Shown: piece after piece, positions 23,568-32,945 of the stretch
How positions within the stretch are numbered: the stretch's first letter is position 1
Layout of the letters: each line of letters starts with the position of its first letter
Source of the DNA: Chloroflexota bacterium
GTDB lineage: Bacteria > Chloroflexota > Anaerolineae > UBA4142
DNA length: 64,000 nucleotides
Reading direction: 5' to 3'
Assembly (NCBI GenBank): GCA_016219275.1
Contig: JACRBM010000040.1
Coordinates: forward strand, 62,001-126,000
The notes under the pieces: generated by a model
The model's input: only the letters and a program-made list of their open reading frames with translations
What the model was told of the DNA's origin: nothing
The model's database searches: none
Position numbers and translations under genes: made by a program

Positions 23568-25652
23568 ATGCCCAACTTTCAACTCGTTTCTCCGTTTCAA
23601 CCGACCGGCGATCAACCCGCCGCGATTGACAAACTCGTACAAGGCATTCAGCGCGGCGACAAGTACCAAACCTTGCTCGGCGCGACCGCCACCGGCAAAA
23701 CGTTCGTGATGGCGGCGATCATCGAAAAAGTTCAAAAGCCGACGCTCATCATCGCGCACAACAAAACGCTCGCCGCGCAGTTGTACTCCGAGTTCCGCGA
23801 ATTCTTTCCGCACAACGCGGTCGAGTACTTTGTATCGTACTATGATTACTACCAACCCGAAGCGTACGTGCCGCAACACGATCTCTACATCGAAAAGGAT
23901 TCGAGCATCAACGAAGAGATTGATCGCCTGCGCCTCGCGGCAACCGCCTCCCTGCTCTCGCGGCGCGATGTCGTGATCGTCGCGTCCGTGTCGTGCATCT
24001 ACGGTCTGGGTTCGCCCGAAGAGTACGCGCGCGTGTCGGTGAAACTTCAACGCGGCGAGACGCGCAATCGCGACAAGGTTCTGCGCCAACTCATCGAGAA
24101 TCACTACGAGCGCAACGATCTCGACCTGGGTCGCGGCAAATTTCGCGTGCGCGGCGACACGCTTGAAATCGCGCCGGCGTACGGCACGACCGCGTATCGC
24201 GTCGAGTTCTTCGGCGACGAGATCGAACGCATCACCGAGGTGGACACGACGACCGGCGAAGTCCTCTTTGAACATCCCAACGTCGAAGTTTTTCCGGCGA
24301 AGCATTTCATTACGCCGCAAGACAAGCTCAATGCCGCGCTGCAAGATATTGAAAAAGAACTCGCCGATCAAATCGCCAAGTTCAAAGACCAGGGCAAATT
24401 GCTCGAAGCGCAACGCATCGAACAACGCACCAAGTACGATCTCGAAATGTTGCGCGAGGTCGGCTATTGTTCCGGCGTCGAAAACTATTCGCGACCGCTC
24501 GCGCAACGCGCGCCCGGCTCGCCGCCGTGGACGCTGTTCGATTATTTTCCCGACAACTTTTTGCTCTTCATTGACGAATCGCACATGACCGTTCCGCAAA
24601 TTCACGGCATGTACAACGGCGACCGCGCGCGCACAGAAACGCTCATCGAGTACGGCTTTCGCCTGCCGAGCGCGCTCGACAATCGTCCGTTGCGTTTTGA
24701 AGAATTCGAAAAGGAACTCAACCAAACGATTTTCGTCAGCGCGACGCCCTCCGAGTACGAAATCAAATCGAGCGCGCAAGTCGTCGAACAAATCATTCGC
24801 CCGACCGGTTTGGTGGACCCCGAAGTTTCCGTGCGTCCGATCAAAGGTCAGGTGGACGATTTGGTCGCCGAGATTCGCAAACGGCTCGAACTACACGAGC
24901 GCGTGCTCGTCACAACGCTGACCAAACGCATGGCGGAAGATTTATCCGAGTACCTCCACGAACTCGGCATCAAGGTGCATTATCTCCATTCCGAAGTGCA
25001 AACGCTCGAGCGTGTCGAGATTCTGCGCGATCTCCGTCTCGGCGTGTACGACGTCATCGTCGGCATCAACCTTTTGCGCGAAGGACTCGATCTGCCTGAA
25101 GTGTCGCTCGTCGCGATTCTCGACGCGGACAAGGAAGGATTTTTGCGGAGCGGCACCGCGTTGATTCAAACGATCGGGCGCGCGGCGCGGCACGTCAGCG
25201 GTCAAGTGATCATGTACGCCGACGTGATGACCGATTCGATGAAGCGCGCACTTGAAGAAACGAATCGTCGCCGCGCGATTCAAGTGGAACACAACACCAC
25301 GCACAACATCGTGCCGCAAGGCATCGTCAAGCAAGTGCGCGATCTCACCGACCGCGTGCGCGTCGCCGCGGAAGGGAGAGAAGAATACAAGGCAGGCGGC
25401 ATCGGCAAGCTCGAAAAATCGGAAGGCGCGAAATTGATCGAGGAACTCGAAAAGCAAATGAAGCAAGCCGCGCAGAACTGGGAATTTGAAAAAGCCGCGC
25501 TCTTGCGCGACCAGATCATCGAACTGCGGCAGATGCTCGACGCGCAAGATACGCGACCCGAGTGGAAAAAAGTGATGGACGACGAGAACCGTCACGAACT
25601 CGAAGAACTGCGCGCGCAGAGACCCGCCGCCCCCGCGCGCCGCAAACGATGA
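23568..25652 (+). CDS. uvrB: Excinuclease ABC subunit B
   Basis: Damage-verification helicase of nucleotide excision repair, acting with UvrA and UvrC. Full length at 694 residues: Walker A GATATGKT (about 38-45), beta-hairpin region [12 protein letters not shown], helicase motif DESH, motif [34 protein letters not shown], and a C-terminal UVR domain ([20 protein letters not shown]) that contacts UvrC. AGAGG lies just before the ATG. It overlaps the downstream glycosyltransferase gene by ATGA. Confidence 0.98.
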   Translation: MPNFQLVSPFQPTGDQPAAIDKLVQGIQRGDKYQTLLGATATGKTFVMAAIIEKVQKPTLIIAHNKTLAAQLYSEFREFFPHNAVEYFVSYYDYYQPEAYVPQHDLYIEKDSSINEEIDRLRLAATASLLSRRDVVIVASVSCIYGLGSPEEYARVSVKLQRGETRNRDKVLRQLIENHYERNDLDLGRGKFRVRGDTLEIAPAYGTTAYRVEFFGDEIERITEVDTTTGEVLFEHPNVEVFPAKHFITPQDKLNAALQDIEKELADQIAKFKDQGKLLEAQRIEQRTKYDLEMLREVGYCSGVENYSRPLAQRAPGSPPWTLFDYFPDNFLLFIDESHMTVPQIHGMYNGDRARTETLIEYGFRLPSALDNRPLRFEEFEKELNQTIFVSATPSEYEIKSSAQVVEQIIRPTGLVDPEVSVRPIKGQVDDLVAEIRKRLELHERVLVTTLTKRMAEDLSEYLHELGIKVHYLHSEVQTLERVEILRDLRLGVYDVIVGINLLREGLDLPEVSLVAILDADKEGFLRSGTALIQTIGRAARHVSGQVIMYADVMTDSMKRALEETNRRRAIQVEHNTTHNIVPQGIVKQVRDLTDRVRVAAEGREEYKAGGIGKLEKSEGAKLIEELEKQMKQAAQNWEFEKAALLRDQIIELRQMLDAQDTRPEWKKVMDDENRHELEELRAQRPAAPARRKR

Positions 25653-27466
25653 AACCACGCGCGCGAATCGTTGCGCTACTCGTCGTCTTGGCGCTCCTCG
25701 CCTTGATCTACGCGCCGACCTTGCTCGCGCAGATCAACGGCTCGTCCGATGATTTCATGGCGGACGTGGGCGAGACGCAAATCGTTCTCAACGTGTGGGG
25801 CACACTCCACGCGACGGGCTATCCGCTGTTTGTCATCTTGGGTAACTTGTTCGTCGGCGCGCTGCGACTCATCGGAATTGCGCCGACCGTTGCGCCGTCG
25901 ATCGTCTCGTTGATTTTTGGATTCGCCGCGCTCGCGATTTTTTACGCGCTCGCGCTCAATCTCACCGGACGCGTCGCGCTTGCCGCGATGGCGACCGCGT
26001 TACTCGGCGTCACACGCTACGTCTGGATTCACAACGTCATCCCCGAAGTCTACTCGTTCGCGTTGTTGCTACTCACGATCTTGTTCGCGTTCGCGTTGTG
26101 GCGCGGCGAGGTGTCCCATCGCATCGAGTGGCTCGCGTTCGTCGGCGGCATCGCGCTCGCGCATCATCGCGCGTTCATCCTCGCGATTCCGCCACTCGCC
26201 TTCGCAGTGTGGCACGAATTGCCCGCGTTGAGTTGGCAGCGCACGACGCGCTTGATCGCGCTCGGCTTGATCGGGTTTGTGCCTTATGCGTATCTGCCCG
26301 CGCGCGCGAACCTGGGCGGAATCTGGGTCTATGGCAATCCTGGTACGTTGAGCGGTTTCTGGGACCAATTCATCGCGCGCGAGAACCCAGCCATCGTGCG
26401 CGTGCCTACCTCATTCGACATCGTGCTCGACAAGTTCAACACCGTCAACGATCTACTCGTCGCCGAGTTAACCGCGCCGGGCATCGCGCTCGGCATCCTG
26501 GGTCTGACGTTTGCCGCGATGCGACTACCCACGCGCCGCGAGGCGATCACCTTTCTCGTCAGTGCGATCACGGCATACGCATTCGTCGTGATTTTCTTCG
26601 ACGACATTCTCGCACCGGTGATTTTTCCAATTTCGCTCGCGCTCGTTTTCGGCTGGATTTTTCTCAGCGACGCGCTCGTCGCCGCGCGAAAATTCGGGTA
26701 CGCAGTACTCGCGCCTGCCGCGCTCGTTTGTGGTGCAGTGCTCGTCATACAGAACGCGCCCGTTATCGCCAGACTCACGCACGACCCGACCGGCGTCGAG
26801 ACTATGGCGCTCGCGCAGAACACACCTACCGGCGCAACGCTGATGCTCACCTGGGGCACGCGCTATTTCGCGATTGGATTCGCGCAAGACGTGCTCGAAC
26901 AATTGCAACATTTCCGCCGCGTGGATGACAAAGCTGATGTCGCCGCGATTCTCAAACAGGGAATGCTCGTGACGCCGGAATTTATTTTGACGGATCGCCC
27001 ACCGCCTTGGTTTGAAAAACAGCTCAAGCAACGCGTGTACGTGCGCGCGGTCGCGCCGCGCCTCATTCAGATTGACACCGCAATGGAGCGCGTTCCGCCG
27101 GGTGCGAACATCCAATCGCGCGATGGTCTGCCGGTTCCATTTGCGACTCAAGCGCATTGTGCACGACGCGAAATTGATCTGTACGTGAGTTGGGCGGCAA
27201 TCACACAACCCGCGCGCGACGCGAGTGTGTTCGTGCACTTGCTCGATGCCAACGGTCACGTGCTCGCGCAAGACGACCAAGCCGCGCCGGTGTATGGTTG
27301 GCGACCATTGACGAGTTGGGATGCCGGCGAAGTCGTACGCGATGTTTACACGCTCGCGCACGCGTCAGGCGCGACCCAGATTCGATTTGGCTGGTACGAG
27401 AAATTATCGAACGGCGAGTTCAAGAATTACGACGCGGTCACGATGCCCGTGTTGTGCAACCCGTAG
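25649..27466 (+). CDS. DUF2723-type membrane glycosyltransferase with C-terminal beta domain
   Basis: 605 residues. N-terminal signal-anchor, then about ten membrane spans (to about 390). The loop [32 protein letters not shown] is typical of DUF2723 proteins, which are thought to be lipid-linked sugar transferases of the GT-C fold with an acidic catalytic loop. The C-terminal domain (about 475-605) contains [19 protein letters not shown] and resembles the end of the enzyme at 30526. The start codon overlaps the uvrB stop. Donor and acceptor unknown. Confidence 0.82.
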   Translation: MKPRARIVALLVVLALLALIYAPTLLAQINGSSDDFMADVGETQIVLNVWGTLHATGYPLFVILGNLFVGALRLIGIAPTVAPSIVSLIFGFAALAIFYALALNLTGRVALAAMATALLGVTRYVWIHNVIPEVYSFALLLLTILFAFALWRGEVSHRIEWLAFVGGIALAHHRAFILAIPPLAFAVWHELPALSWQRTTRLIALGLIGFVPYAYLPARANLGGIWVYGNPGTLSGFWDQFIARENPAIVRVPTSFDIVLDKFNTVNDLLVAELTAPGIALGILGLTFAAMRLPTRREAITFLVSAITAYAFVVIFFDDILAPVIFPISLALVFGWIFLSDALVAARKFGYAVLAPAALVCGAVLVIQNAPVIARLTHDPTGVETMALAQNTPTGATLMLTWGTRYFAIGFAQDVLEQLQHFRRVDDKADVAAILKQGMLVTPEFILTDRPPPWFEKQLKQRVYVRAVAPRLIQIDTAMERVPPGANIQSRDGLPVPFATQAHCARREIDLYVSWAAITQPARDASVFVHLLDANGHVLAQDDQAAPVYGWRPLTSWDAGEVVRDVYTLAHASGATQIRFGWYEKLSNGEFKNYDAVTMPVLCNP

Positions 27467-27468
27467 GG

Positions 27469-27491
27469 CAATTTTCCAAATTGCCCCACTG
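27469..27491. repeat. GGGCAATTTTCCAAATTGCCC palindrome copy
   Basis: A near-perfect palindrome (GGGCAATTTTCC and AAATTGCCCC) immediately after the stop at 27466. Same family as 19922-20000. Confidence 0.75.
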
Positions 27492-27505
27492 GCAAGGGAG
27501 AGACC

Positions 27506-28033
27506 ATGAACAAGATCGAACAAACATACATCATCGCCGCGTCGCCCAAAAAGATTTGGCGCGCGTTGACCGACGCGCGCGTCATTCGCAAGTGGTCGGG
27601 CGCGGACGCGGTCTTTCCGCTCAAGCCCGGCGCGGCGTACTCGTTGTGGGATGGCAGTATCACCGGCGAAGTGCTCGCGATTGTGCCGGAGAAAAAACTC
27701 GCGCAGTCGTGGAAGCCGGACAATTGGACGATCACGAACTCGGTCGTGACGTTCACGCTGACGCCGACGCGCGAAGGCACACGCGTGGACTTGCTGCACG
27801 AGAACATCGAAGAATGGGATTACGAAGGCACGGAGACGGGCTGGGACAATTACTATCTTGGTGCGATCAAGCGGATGTTTAGCGCGGAACCCGCGAAACC
27901 CAGGATCACGAAAACCGCGAAGTCTGGGAACACGAAAACCGCGAAGAAAGTGAAAACCGTGAAGGGGAAAAGGGTGGCGGGGAAGAAAGAACCGGTGAAG
28001 AAGCCAACTGGGCGCGCAAGAGCCAAATCATAA
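27506..28033 (+). CDS. SRPBCC (AHSA1-like) protein with Lys/Arg-rich tail
   Basis: 175 residues. Residues 1-125 form an AHSA1/START-like domain: EQTYIIAASPKKIWRALTDARVIRKWSG, VVTFTLTPTREGTRVDLLHENI, and the terminal helix TGWDNYYLGAIKRMF. This fold binds hydrophobic ligands. The last 45 residues are a repetitive basic tail (KTAK, KKVK, KKPTGRARAK) like histone H1-type tails, suggesting nucleic-acid or polyanion contact. GGGAG lies 6-7 bases before the ATG. The stop codon sits in a small palindrome at 28023-28042. Confidence 0.85.
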   Translation: MNKIEQTYIIAASPKKIWRALTDARVIRKWSGADAVFPLKPGAAYSLWDGSITGEVLAIVPEKKLAQSWKPDNWTITNSVVTFTLTPTREGTRVDLLHENIEEWDYEGTETGWDNYYLGAIKRMFSAEPAKPRITKTAKSGNTKTAKKVKTVKGKRVAGKKEPVKKPTGRARAKS

Positions 28034-28042
28034 ATGATTTGG
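28023..28042 (+). terminator. Short palindrome at the end of the SRPBCC gene
   Basis: CCAAATCAT and ATGATTTGG are exact complements around AA, spanning the stop codon. It may help end the transcript, though no T-run follows. Confidence 0.4.
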
Positions 28043-28055
28043 CAACACTGGTACA

Positions 28056-28642
28056 AGGACGCTAAAGCGTCCTGAGAATTCGGAATTCAAAAAGCATGCG
28101 ATTCTTCAGACAAAAAGGCGAATCGTTTACAACTCGCTCTTGCTCGTATAAAACACAAATAACATAGAGGCACCATGGCGTACTGGCGATTGTTCTACCA
28201 CATCACGTTCGCTACCAAAAATCGCGGGGCGATGATCACGCCCGACATCGAACCCGAATTGCATGGTTACATCGTCGGCAAGGCGCAAGCATTAGGCGCG
28301 ATAGTGTACGCCGTAAATGGAATCGCGGAACACGTTCACGTCGCCACATCGGTGCCACCGAAAGTCTCCATCGCGGATTTTGTCGGGCAGATCAAGGGCG
28401 CGGCGTCGCATCACATCAACCATTTGCCCAAGCCACCCGAACGACTATTCGATTGGCAACGCGGGTACAGCGTCGTCTCGTTCGGGCAAAAAGATTTGGG
28501 GCGTGTGATCGAATATGTTTGCAATCAGAAGGAACACCACAAACGCGGGACGATCATCCAGGCAATGGAACACGCGGACGAACTGGACGACGCGCCGCAA
28601 ATCACAGCAAGTGAATAACCCGGCAGGACGCTTCAGCGTCCT
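28056..28642 (+). mobile_element. IS200-like element bounded by matching subterminal palindromes
   Basis: The transposase gene (28175-28618) lies between AGGACGCTAAAGCGTCCT (28056-28073) and AGGACGCTTCAGCGTCCT (28625-28642), which differ only in the loop. Each is followed by an EcoRI-like GAATTC context. This is the arrangement expected for subterminal hairpins of single-strand transposons; the exact cleavage ends cannot be fixed without an empty site. Confidence 0.65.
28175..28618 (+). CDS. tnpA: IS200/RAYT-like Y1 transposase
   Basis: 147 residues of the Y1 (HUH) transposase family. HUH motif is EHVHV (about residues 52-56); the catalytic tyrosine is expected in VIEYVCNQKEHHK near the C-terminus; YHITFATKNR opens the fold, and ISIADFVGQIKGAAS-like residues match the IS200 pattern. 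Length is full for the family, so it may be active. Upstream and downstream palindromes support single-strand excision, or a role in spreading REP-like repeats. Confidence 0.9.
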   Translation: MAYWRLFYHITFATKNRGAMITPDIEPELHGYIVGKAQALGAIVYAVNGIAEHVHVATSVPPKVSIADFVGQIKGAASHHINHLPKPPERLFDWQRGYSVVSFGQKDLGRVIEYVCNQKEHHKRGTIIQAMEHADELDDAPQITASE

Positions 28643-28651
28643 TGAATTCTC

Positions 28652-28717
28652 GTAGCATTGTTGCAAACGACAATGCGCTATTGAACTCCTGTAGCATTGT
28701 TGTTCACAACAATGCGC
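28652..28717. repeat. Two TAGCATTGTT palindromes overlapping the malQ 3' end
   Basis: GTAGCATTGTTGCAAACGAC followed by AATGCGC, then 11 bases later GTAGCATTGTTGTTCACAAC followed by AATGCGC. The second copy encodes the last residues and the first touches the stop of malQ on the minus strand. Confidence 0.7.
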
Positions 28718-30213
28718 CCGTACACCACCGTCAACTCGCGCAACCGCGCGGCACTCTGGTCGTCGAGCGCGCCGGGTTGGACACGCCAGCACCAATTCGG
28801 CGCGCCGCTCGTGCTCGGAAAATTCATCCGCGCCTCGTTCCCCAGCGACAACAAATCTTGCGCCGTCGTCATCGCCGTGTGCGCGACCGACGACCACGCA
28901 AGCCGAATCAAATCCCACGCGATATCCGACCCATCGCGCGCAAGATAACGCCGCGCATAATCGCGCGATTTTTCATCTGCCGATTGATACCAGCCAACCG
29001 TCGTGTCATTGTCGTGCGTGCCGGTGTAGACCACGCCATCGCGTTGTAAATTGTGCGGCAAAAAGTGATCCGTCGCATCACTCCCAAACGCGAACTGCAA
29101 AACGCGCATTCCTGGGAAACCGAACTCGGCTTGGAGCGCGTCCACGCCTGCGCGCGAAGCGGGATCGAACGTTCCCAGGTCTTCGGCGATAATCGCCAGG
29201 TCGCCGAGCGCCGCGCTGACCGCGCGAAATAGTTTCGCGCCCGGCGCGCGTTTCCACGTACCATTGACCGCGGTCGTTTCATCCGCGGGCACTTGCCAGT
29301 AATTGTAAAATCCCCGAAAGTGATCAATCCGAATCACATCCGCTTGCGTGAACGCGAGACGAAACCGCGCGATCCACCACGCGAATTTCTCCTTCGCCAT
29401 CACATTCCACTTGTAGAGCGGATGTCCCCACAATTGCCCGGTCGTGCTGAAATAGTCCGGCGGAACGCCTGACACCGCAATCGGTTTGAGTTCCTTGTCA
29501 AAGTAAAATAGATGCGCGTTCGCCCACACGTCCGCGCTATCGCGCGCGACGAAAATCGGAATGTCGCCGATGATCTGAATGCCGCGCGAGTTGGCGTGGC
29601 GTTTGACCGCGCGCCACTGGTCGAAAAATTGCCACTGGCGATATTTGACATTCTCGATTTCGGTCGCGAGCGACCGGCGCGCGCGCTTTAGTGCACTCGG
29701 TTCGCGCGTCATCAAATCGCGATCCCACTCGTACCACGGCTGTCCTTGTCGCGCGGTCTTGATCGCCATGAACAACGCGAAATCGTCGAGCCAGTCCGCG
29801 TGCGCGCGACAAAACTTGACGAACGCGTCGCGTTGCGTCGCCGGCGCGTGCGCGGAGAAATGCGCGAACGCGCGATCGAGCAACTCATTCTTGAACGAAA
29901 TCACCGCGCCGAAATCCACGCGCTCCGCAGGAAAATCCGGCACACTCTTCAAATCGGGCGCGACGAGGTGACCGACTTCGATCAGACGCTCTGGGCTGAT
30001 GAGCAAGGGATTGCCCGCGAGCGCGGAGAGACCTTGGTATGGCGAATCGCCAAAGCCGGTCGGACTGAGCGGCAGAATCTGCCAGTACGTTTGTCCCGCA
30101 TCCGCGAGAAAATCCACAAAGCGAAACGCGTGCTCGCCCAGATCGCCGATGCCATAACGACCAGGCAGTGAAGTCGGATGCAGGATCACTCCGCTCCGTC
30201 TTGGAAATGTCAT
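28678..30213 (-). CDS. malQ: 4-alpha-glucanotransferase (amylomaltase)
   Basis: GH77 enzyme that transfers alpha-1,4-glucan segments; used in glycogen and maltodextrin metabolism. 511 residues: RRSGVILHPTSLPG opening, IGDIPIFVARDSADVW, catalytic nucleophile in VIRIDHFRGF, acid/base in IIAEDLGT, and TGTHDNDTT. ATG at 30213 chosen for AAGGGGG 6 bases upstream. The natural end LRELTVVYGR is extended by about 11 residues (IVVNNNATGVQ) encoded by the palindromic repeat at 28690-28717, so a repeat insertion appears to have replaced the original stop. Confidence 0.95.
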   Translation of the reverse strand: MTFPRRSGVILHPTSLPGRYGIGDLGEHAFRFVDFLADAGQTYWQILPLSPTGFGDSPYQGLSALAGNPLLISPERLIEVGHLVAPDLKSVPDFPAERVDFGAVISFKNELLDRAFAHFSAHAPATQRDAFVKFCRAHADWLDDFALFMAIKTARQGQPWYEWDRDLMTREPSALKRARRSLATEIENVKYRQWQFFDQWRAVKRHANSRGIQIIGDIPIFVARDSADVWANAHLFYFDKELKPIAVSGVPPDYFSTTGQLWGHPLYKWNVMAKEKFAWWIARFRLAFTQADVIRIDHFRGFYNYWQVPADETTAVNGTWKRAPGAKLFRAVSAALGDLAIIAEDLGTFDPASRAGVDALQAEFGFPGMRVLQFAFGSDATDHFLPHNLQRDGVVYTGTHDNDTTVGWYQSADEKSRDYARRYLARDGSDIAWDLIRLAWSSVAHTAMTTAQDLLSLGNEARMNFPSTSGAPNWCWRVQPGALDDQSAARLRELTVVYGRIVVNNNATGVQ

Positions 30214-30525
30214 TGGCAACCCCCTTGATTGCGCGACTGTGGGGCAATTTTCCAAATTGCCAAACAAAAGGAGACTGTAGCATGCCCGCCGGTAAAATGG
30301 CAATTGAAATTGCCCCGCGTGAGCCGTTGGCTGGTCGCGCGCCTACGCGGGCGAATTTCGCGTCCACGTAGGCAATTGTCCCGAATGCAATGAGGGATGG
30401 ACGCCCGGCGGAACGCCCACCAAAGGCGATTTCAATCGCCCCTGTCGGTCGCCATGCGACATTGTCAACAAAAGGCAATTTTGGAAAATTGCCCTACAAA
30501 ATTCGCGCGTGTCGAAAGTGCTGAT
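30214..30525. other. Gene-free spacer rich in palindromes
   Basis: About 310 bases without a supported gene. Contains two copies of the GGCAATTTTCCAAATTGCC family (30239-30260 and 30473-30497), GGCAATTGAAATTGCCCC, GCCTACG and CGTAGGC arms, and GGCGATTTCAATCGCC. Several distinct short palindromes are clustered here. Confidence 0.65.
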
Positions 30526-32535
30526 TCATGGCAATGCGAGTTGCCACGTCGCCAGCCACACCGAGTCGGTGCCCACGCTCAACGGCAATCGTTGCAAATC
30601 GTCGCGCGTGTAGACGCCGAGCGCAAACCGATACGCGCCCGCGCGCAAATCCGCCGGCAGTTTAAGCGCGTGCAGTTGCGCGACCACATCCCCCGGCGCG
30701 AGGTCGTCCGTCACCGCGCCGAATCCATCGAACTGCGCGACGACGCGTTGCTCGGCATCGAGCAGATGCACGAACGCGGCGATATTCGGAGGACGTTGCA
30801 GGACGCGCCAGTACGTCAACACGTTGAGATCATCGCCGGGACGCGCGTTCACATTGAGAATTTCGTAACCCACGAATTCGAGCGCATCACCCGCGCGCAC
30901 CGACGTCGTGATCGGCGTGTTCGTGTTCGGCAAAAAGATCGTTCCCACGCGCGCGCGCGATAGTCGCGCGTCAAGTCGCGCGCGCGGAATCGCGTACACG
31001 CGCAACAGCCGTCGTCCTTCTGAATCCACGCGCGGGTCAATGTGAATTGGCGCGTCGAGGTCAACGAACGCGTCGAGCAACGGACGCACCGGCGCGCCCA
31101 GGATTTGAAACGCGATGCGTGACCCGCGTGGATCGTCGGGAAATACAATCGCATCGAGCACCGACCAACGGAGCGCGACCTCGCGGCGTTGAATCGGTCG
31201 TTGGATGTTTGTTTTGCGCCACGGCGTATACACATCGAAGATGTAATTGAAGGGCGTCGTGTCGGATGATTGATTCACGTACTTTGCCGCGCCATCGTAA
31301 AACGCAAGCGACATCCAATAGACACCGGGCGCTTTCATCCACACTTGAAACAAATCGAACGCCGTCCGCGCATAAATCGAAATCCCCAGCACTCCCACCA
31401 CTACGGCGTACGTAGACAGCACCAGCCGCATGTTCAAGAGTCTGGCTCGCCGGTCATTCTTCATCGCTTCCAGTTTTTTCCATGCCCATTCAATCGGCAG
31501 AACCGTGATGACGATCAACGCCGGCATCATGCCAAGCGAACGCCCCCAACTTGGCGGGTGCTCGGTGATAAAACTGGGAACGAGATGCGCCGCGACGACA
31601 ATCAGTTGCAAACCGTATTCCGGTTTTTTCAATCGCGCGACGCAGAGTAAAACACCCAAATAAAATAGGATTCCTTCGGGACCAACGAACACAGGACGCT
31701 CGGAGAGATTGTTCACCCAATTCGGTTCGCCGCGCACGGTGAACATCGCCACTGTTTCGAGCAATGCCTGCGGCGCATTACTCCACTCGCCGCGAAAAAA
31801 CCAACTCAGTTGAGCCATCTCGCGGATCCGCAGATCGAATTCGGGATGCGCGCGCAAATAGATGTACAGCCAGAGACTGACGACGCCCATCAAGGCAATG
31901 TAGACGAGCATGGTGCGCCAATGCTTGAAGAGGAGTTCGCGTTGGATGATGACGAGGTAAACGAGGAACACGGCGACAATGACCGGAAAACCGCGTCCCG
32001 ATGTGTACGTGTAAGCCGCCAGTCCCGCGAAAATGCCGCCGACCACGCCCGCCTTAAGCGTACTCTGATTAGATCGCGAACGCACGCTCAACACGAGTCC
32101 GATCAGCGCGGGGATCGTGATCGCCGACAAGGTGACGACGCGCAGACTCAGGTGCGCGAACATCGCGGACCAGAAAAGCCCGGCAAACAATCCGGCGGAC
32201 ATGACGCCGACGCGGCGACTCTGAAAGAGGCGTTGCCCGTACACGTACATCAACGCGACCGTGACCATCGTCCACGCGACCGAAGTCCAGCGGCTGGCGA
32301 TTTCGCTCTCGCCCAGCACAATGAAAAAAGGCGCCATCGAAAAATTGTACAGCGCCTCATGTCCGTCGCCATCGGGAAAGAAGGGAACGAGTTGTCCCTG
32401 CAAAATTTTGGCGGTGACATCACCGCCATCGACCTCGTCGCCGTAATACGGAAATTCTAAGAGCTGATATTGATAGAGAAAAAATGCGGCGAGCAAAATG
32501 ACGATCAATACAAGCCACGTGGTTTTTCGATTCAT
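30526..32535 (-). CDS. GT39/PMT-like polytopic glycosyltransferase with C-terminal beta domain
   Basis: 669 residues. Signal-anchor, then the catalytic-type loop FPYYGDEVDGGD (an acidic pair after the first span, as in GT-C sugar transferases), about ten membrane spans to residue 410, and a soluble C-terminal region (430-669). The last ~120 residues (LNVLTYWRVLQRPPNIAAFVHLLDAE) match the C-terminal module of the enzyme at 25649. Likely transfers a sugar from a polyprenyl carrier onto a protein or glycan at the outer face; substrates unknown. ATG at 32535 has no ribosome site but a promoter lies about 60 bases upstream. Confidence 0.82.
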   Translation of the reverse strand: MNRKTTWLVLIVILLAAFFLYQYQLLEFPYYGDEVDGGDVTAKILQGQLVPFFPDGDGHEALYNFSMAPFFIVLGESEIASRWTSVAWTMVTVALMYVYGQRLFQSRRVGVMSAGLFAGLFWSAMFAHLSLRVVTLSAITIPALIGLVLSVRSRSNQSTLKAGVVGGIFAGLAAYTYTSGRGFPVIVAVFLVYLVIIQRELLFKHWRTMLVYIALMGVVSLWLYIYLRAHPEFDLRIREMAQLSWFFRGEWSNAPQALLETVAMFTVRGEPNWVNNLSERPVFVGPEGILFYLGVLLCVARLKKPEYGLQLIVVAAHLVPSFITEHPPSWGRSLGMMPALIVITVLPIEWAWKKLEAMKNDRRARLLNMRLVLSTYAVVVGVLGISIYARTAFDLFQVWMKAPGVYWMSLAFYDGAAKYVNQSSDTTPFNYIFDVYTPWRKTNIQRPIQRREVALRWSVLDAIVFPDDPRGSRIAFQILGAPVRPLLDAFVDLDAPIHIDPRVDSEGRRLLRVYAIPRARLDARLSRARVGTIFLPNTNTPITTSVRAGDALEFVGYEILNVNARPGDDLNVLTYWRVLQRPPNIAAFVHLLDAEQRVVAQFDGFGAVTDDLAPGDVVAQLHALKLPADLRAGAYRFALGVYTRDDLQRLPLSVGTDSVWLATWQLALP

Positions 32536-32593
32536 TGCAGGGGCAAACAAAAAATCGCAAATTTTTTTGGGGCGCGTTCGGCAACGCGTCGCC

Positions 32594-32622
32594 AGTATAG
32601 CATCGTCATAATCGGAACGCAA
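32594..32622 (-). promoter_or_regulatory. Promoter of the GT39-like gene
   Basis: Minus-strand TTGCGT (32617-32622), 17-base spacer, TATACT (32594-32599). Leader about 50 bases. Confidence 0.6.
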
Positions 32623-32945
32623 ATCGAATTTTGTCCGCGCATCCCGGTATCCCCCAACGGTACTCCCATTGCCCCGGTACTATTGTTTATCCTCGCTAGA
32701 AATGTTAATTTATTGTTAGTTAGAACAACACAACTCCGCGCCAGTCATCACCGCCCCATCGCTATCTTCCAGCCCACGATTGGCTGTTCAACGCCTCGCT
32801 TGCGAATTAGTCCGATTTCCACTACTCCCCCAAAGGCAATGTCGCCGATGACCGCAGGCAATCCGGTACGATCCAGACCTGCCCGTTTTAGCGCGTTGGC
32901 GCACGGTCAGTGATCGAAATACAAAACGGCTTTAGGATTCGAGGG
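32623..32945. other. Divergent intergenic region before the PQQ-propeller gene
   Basis: About 320 bases, locally more AT-rich than the genes around it (TTGTTTATCC, AATGTTAATTTATTG). No gene, strong hairpin or known riboswitch motif was recognised. It must hold the promoter for the plus-strand gene at 32946; an AGGA eight bases before the ATG is the likely ribosome site. Confidence 0.5.
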
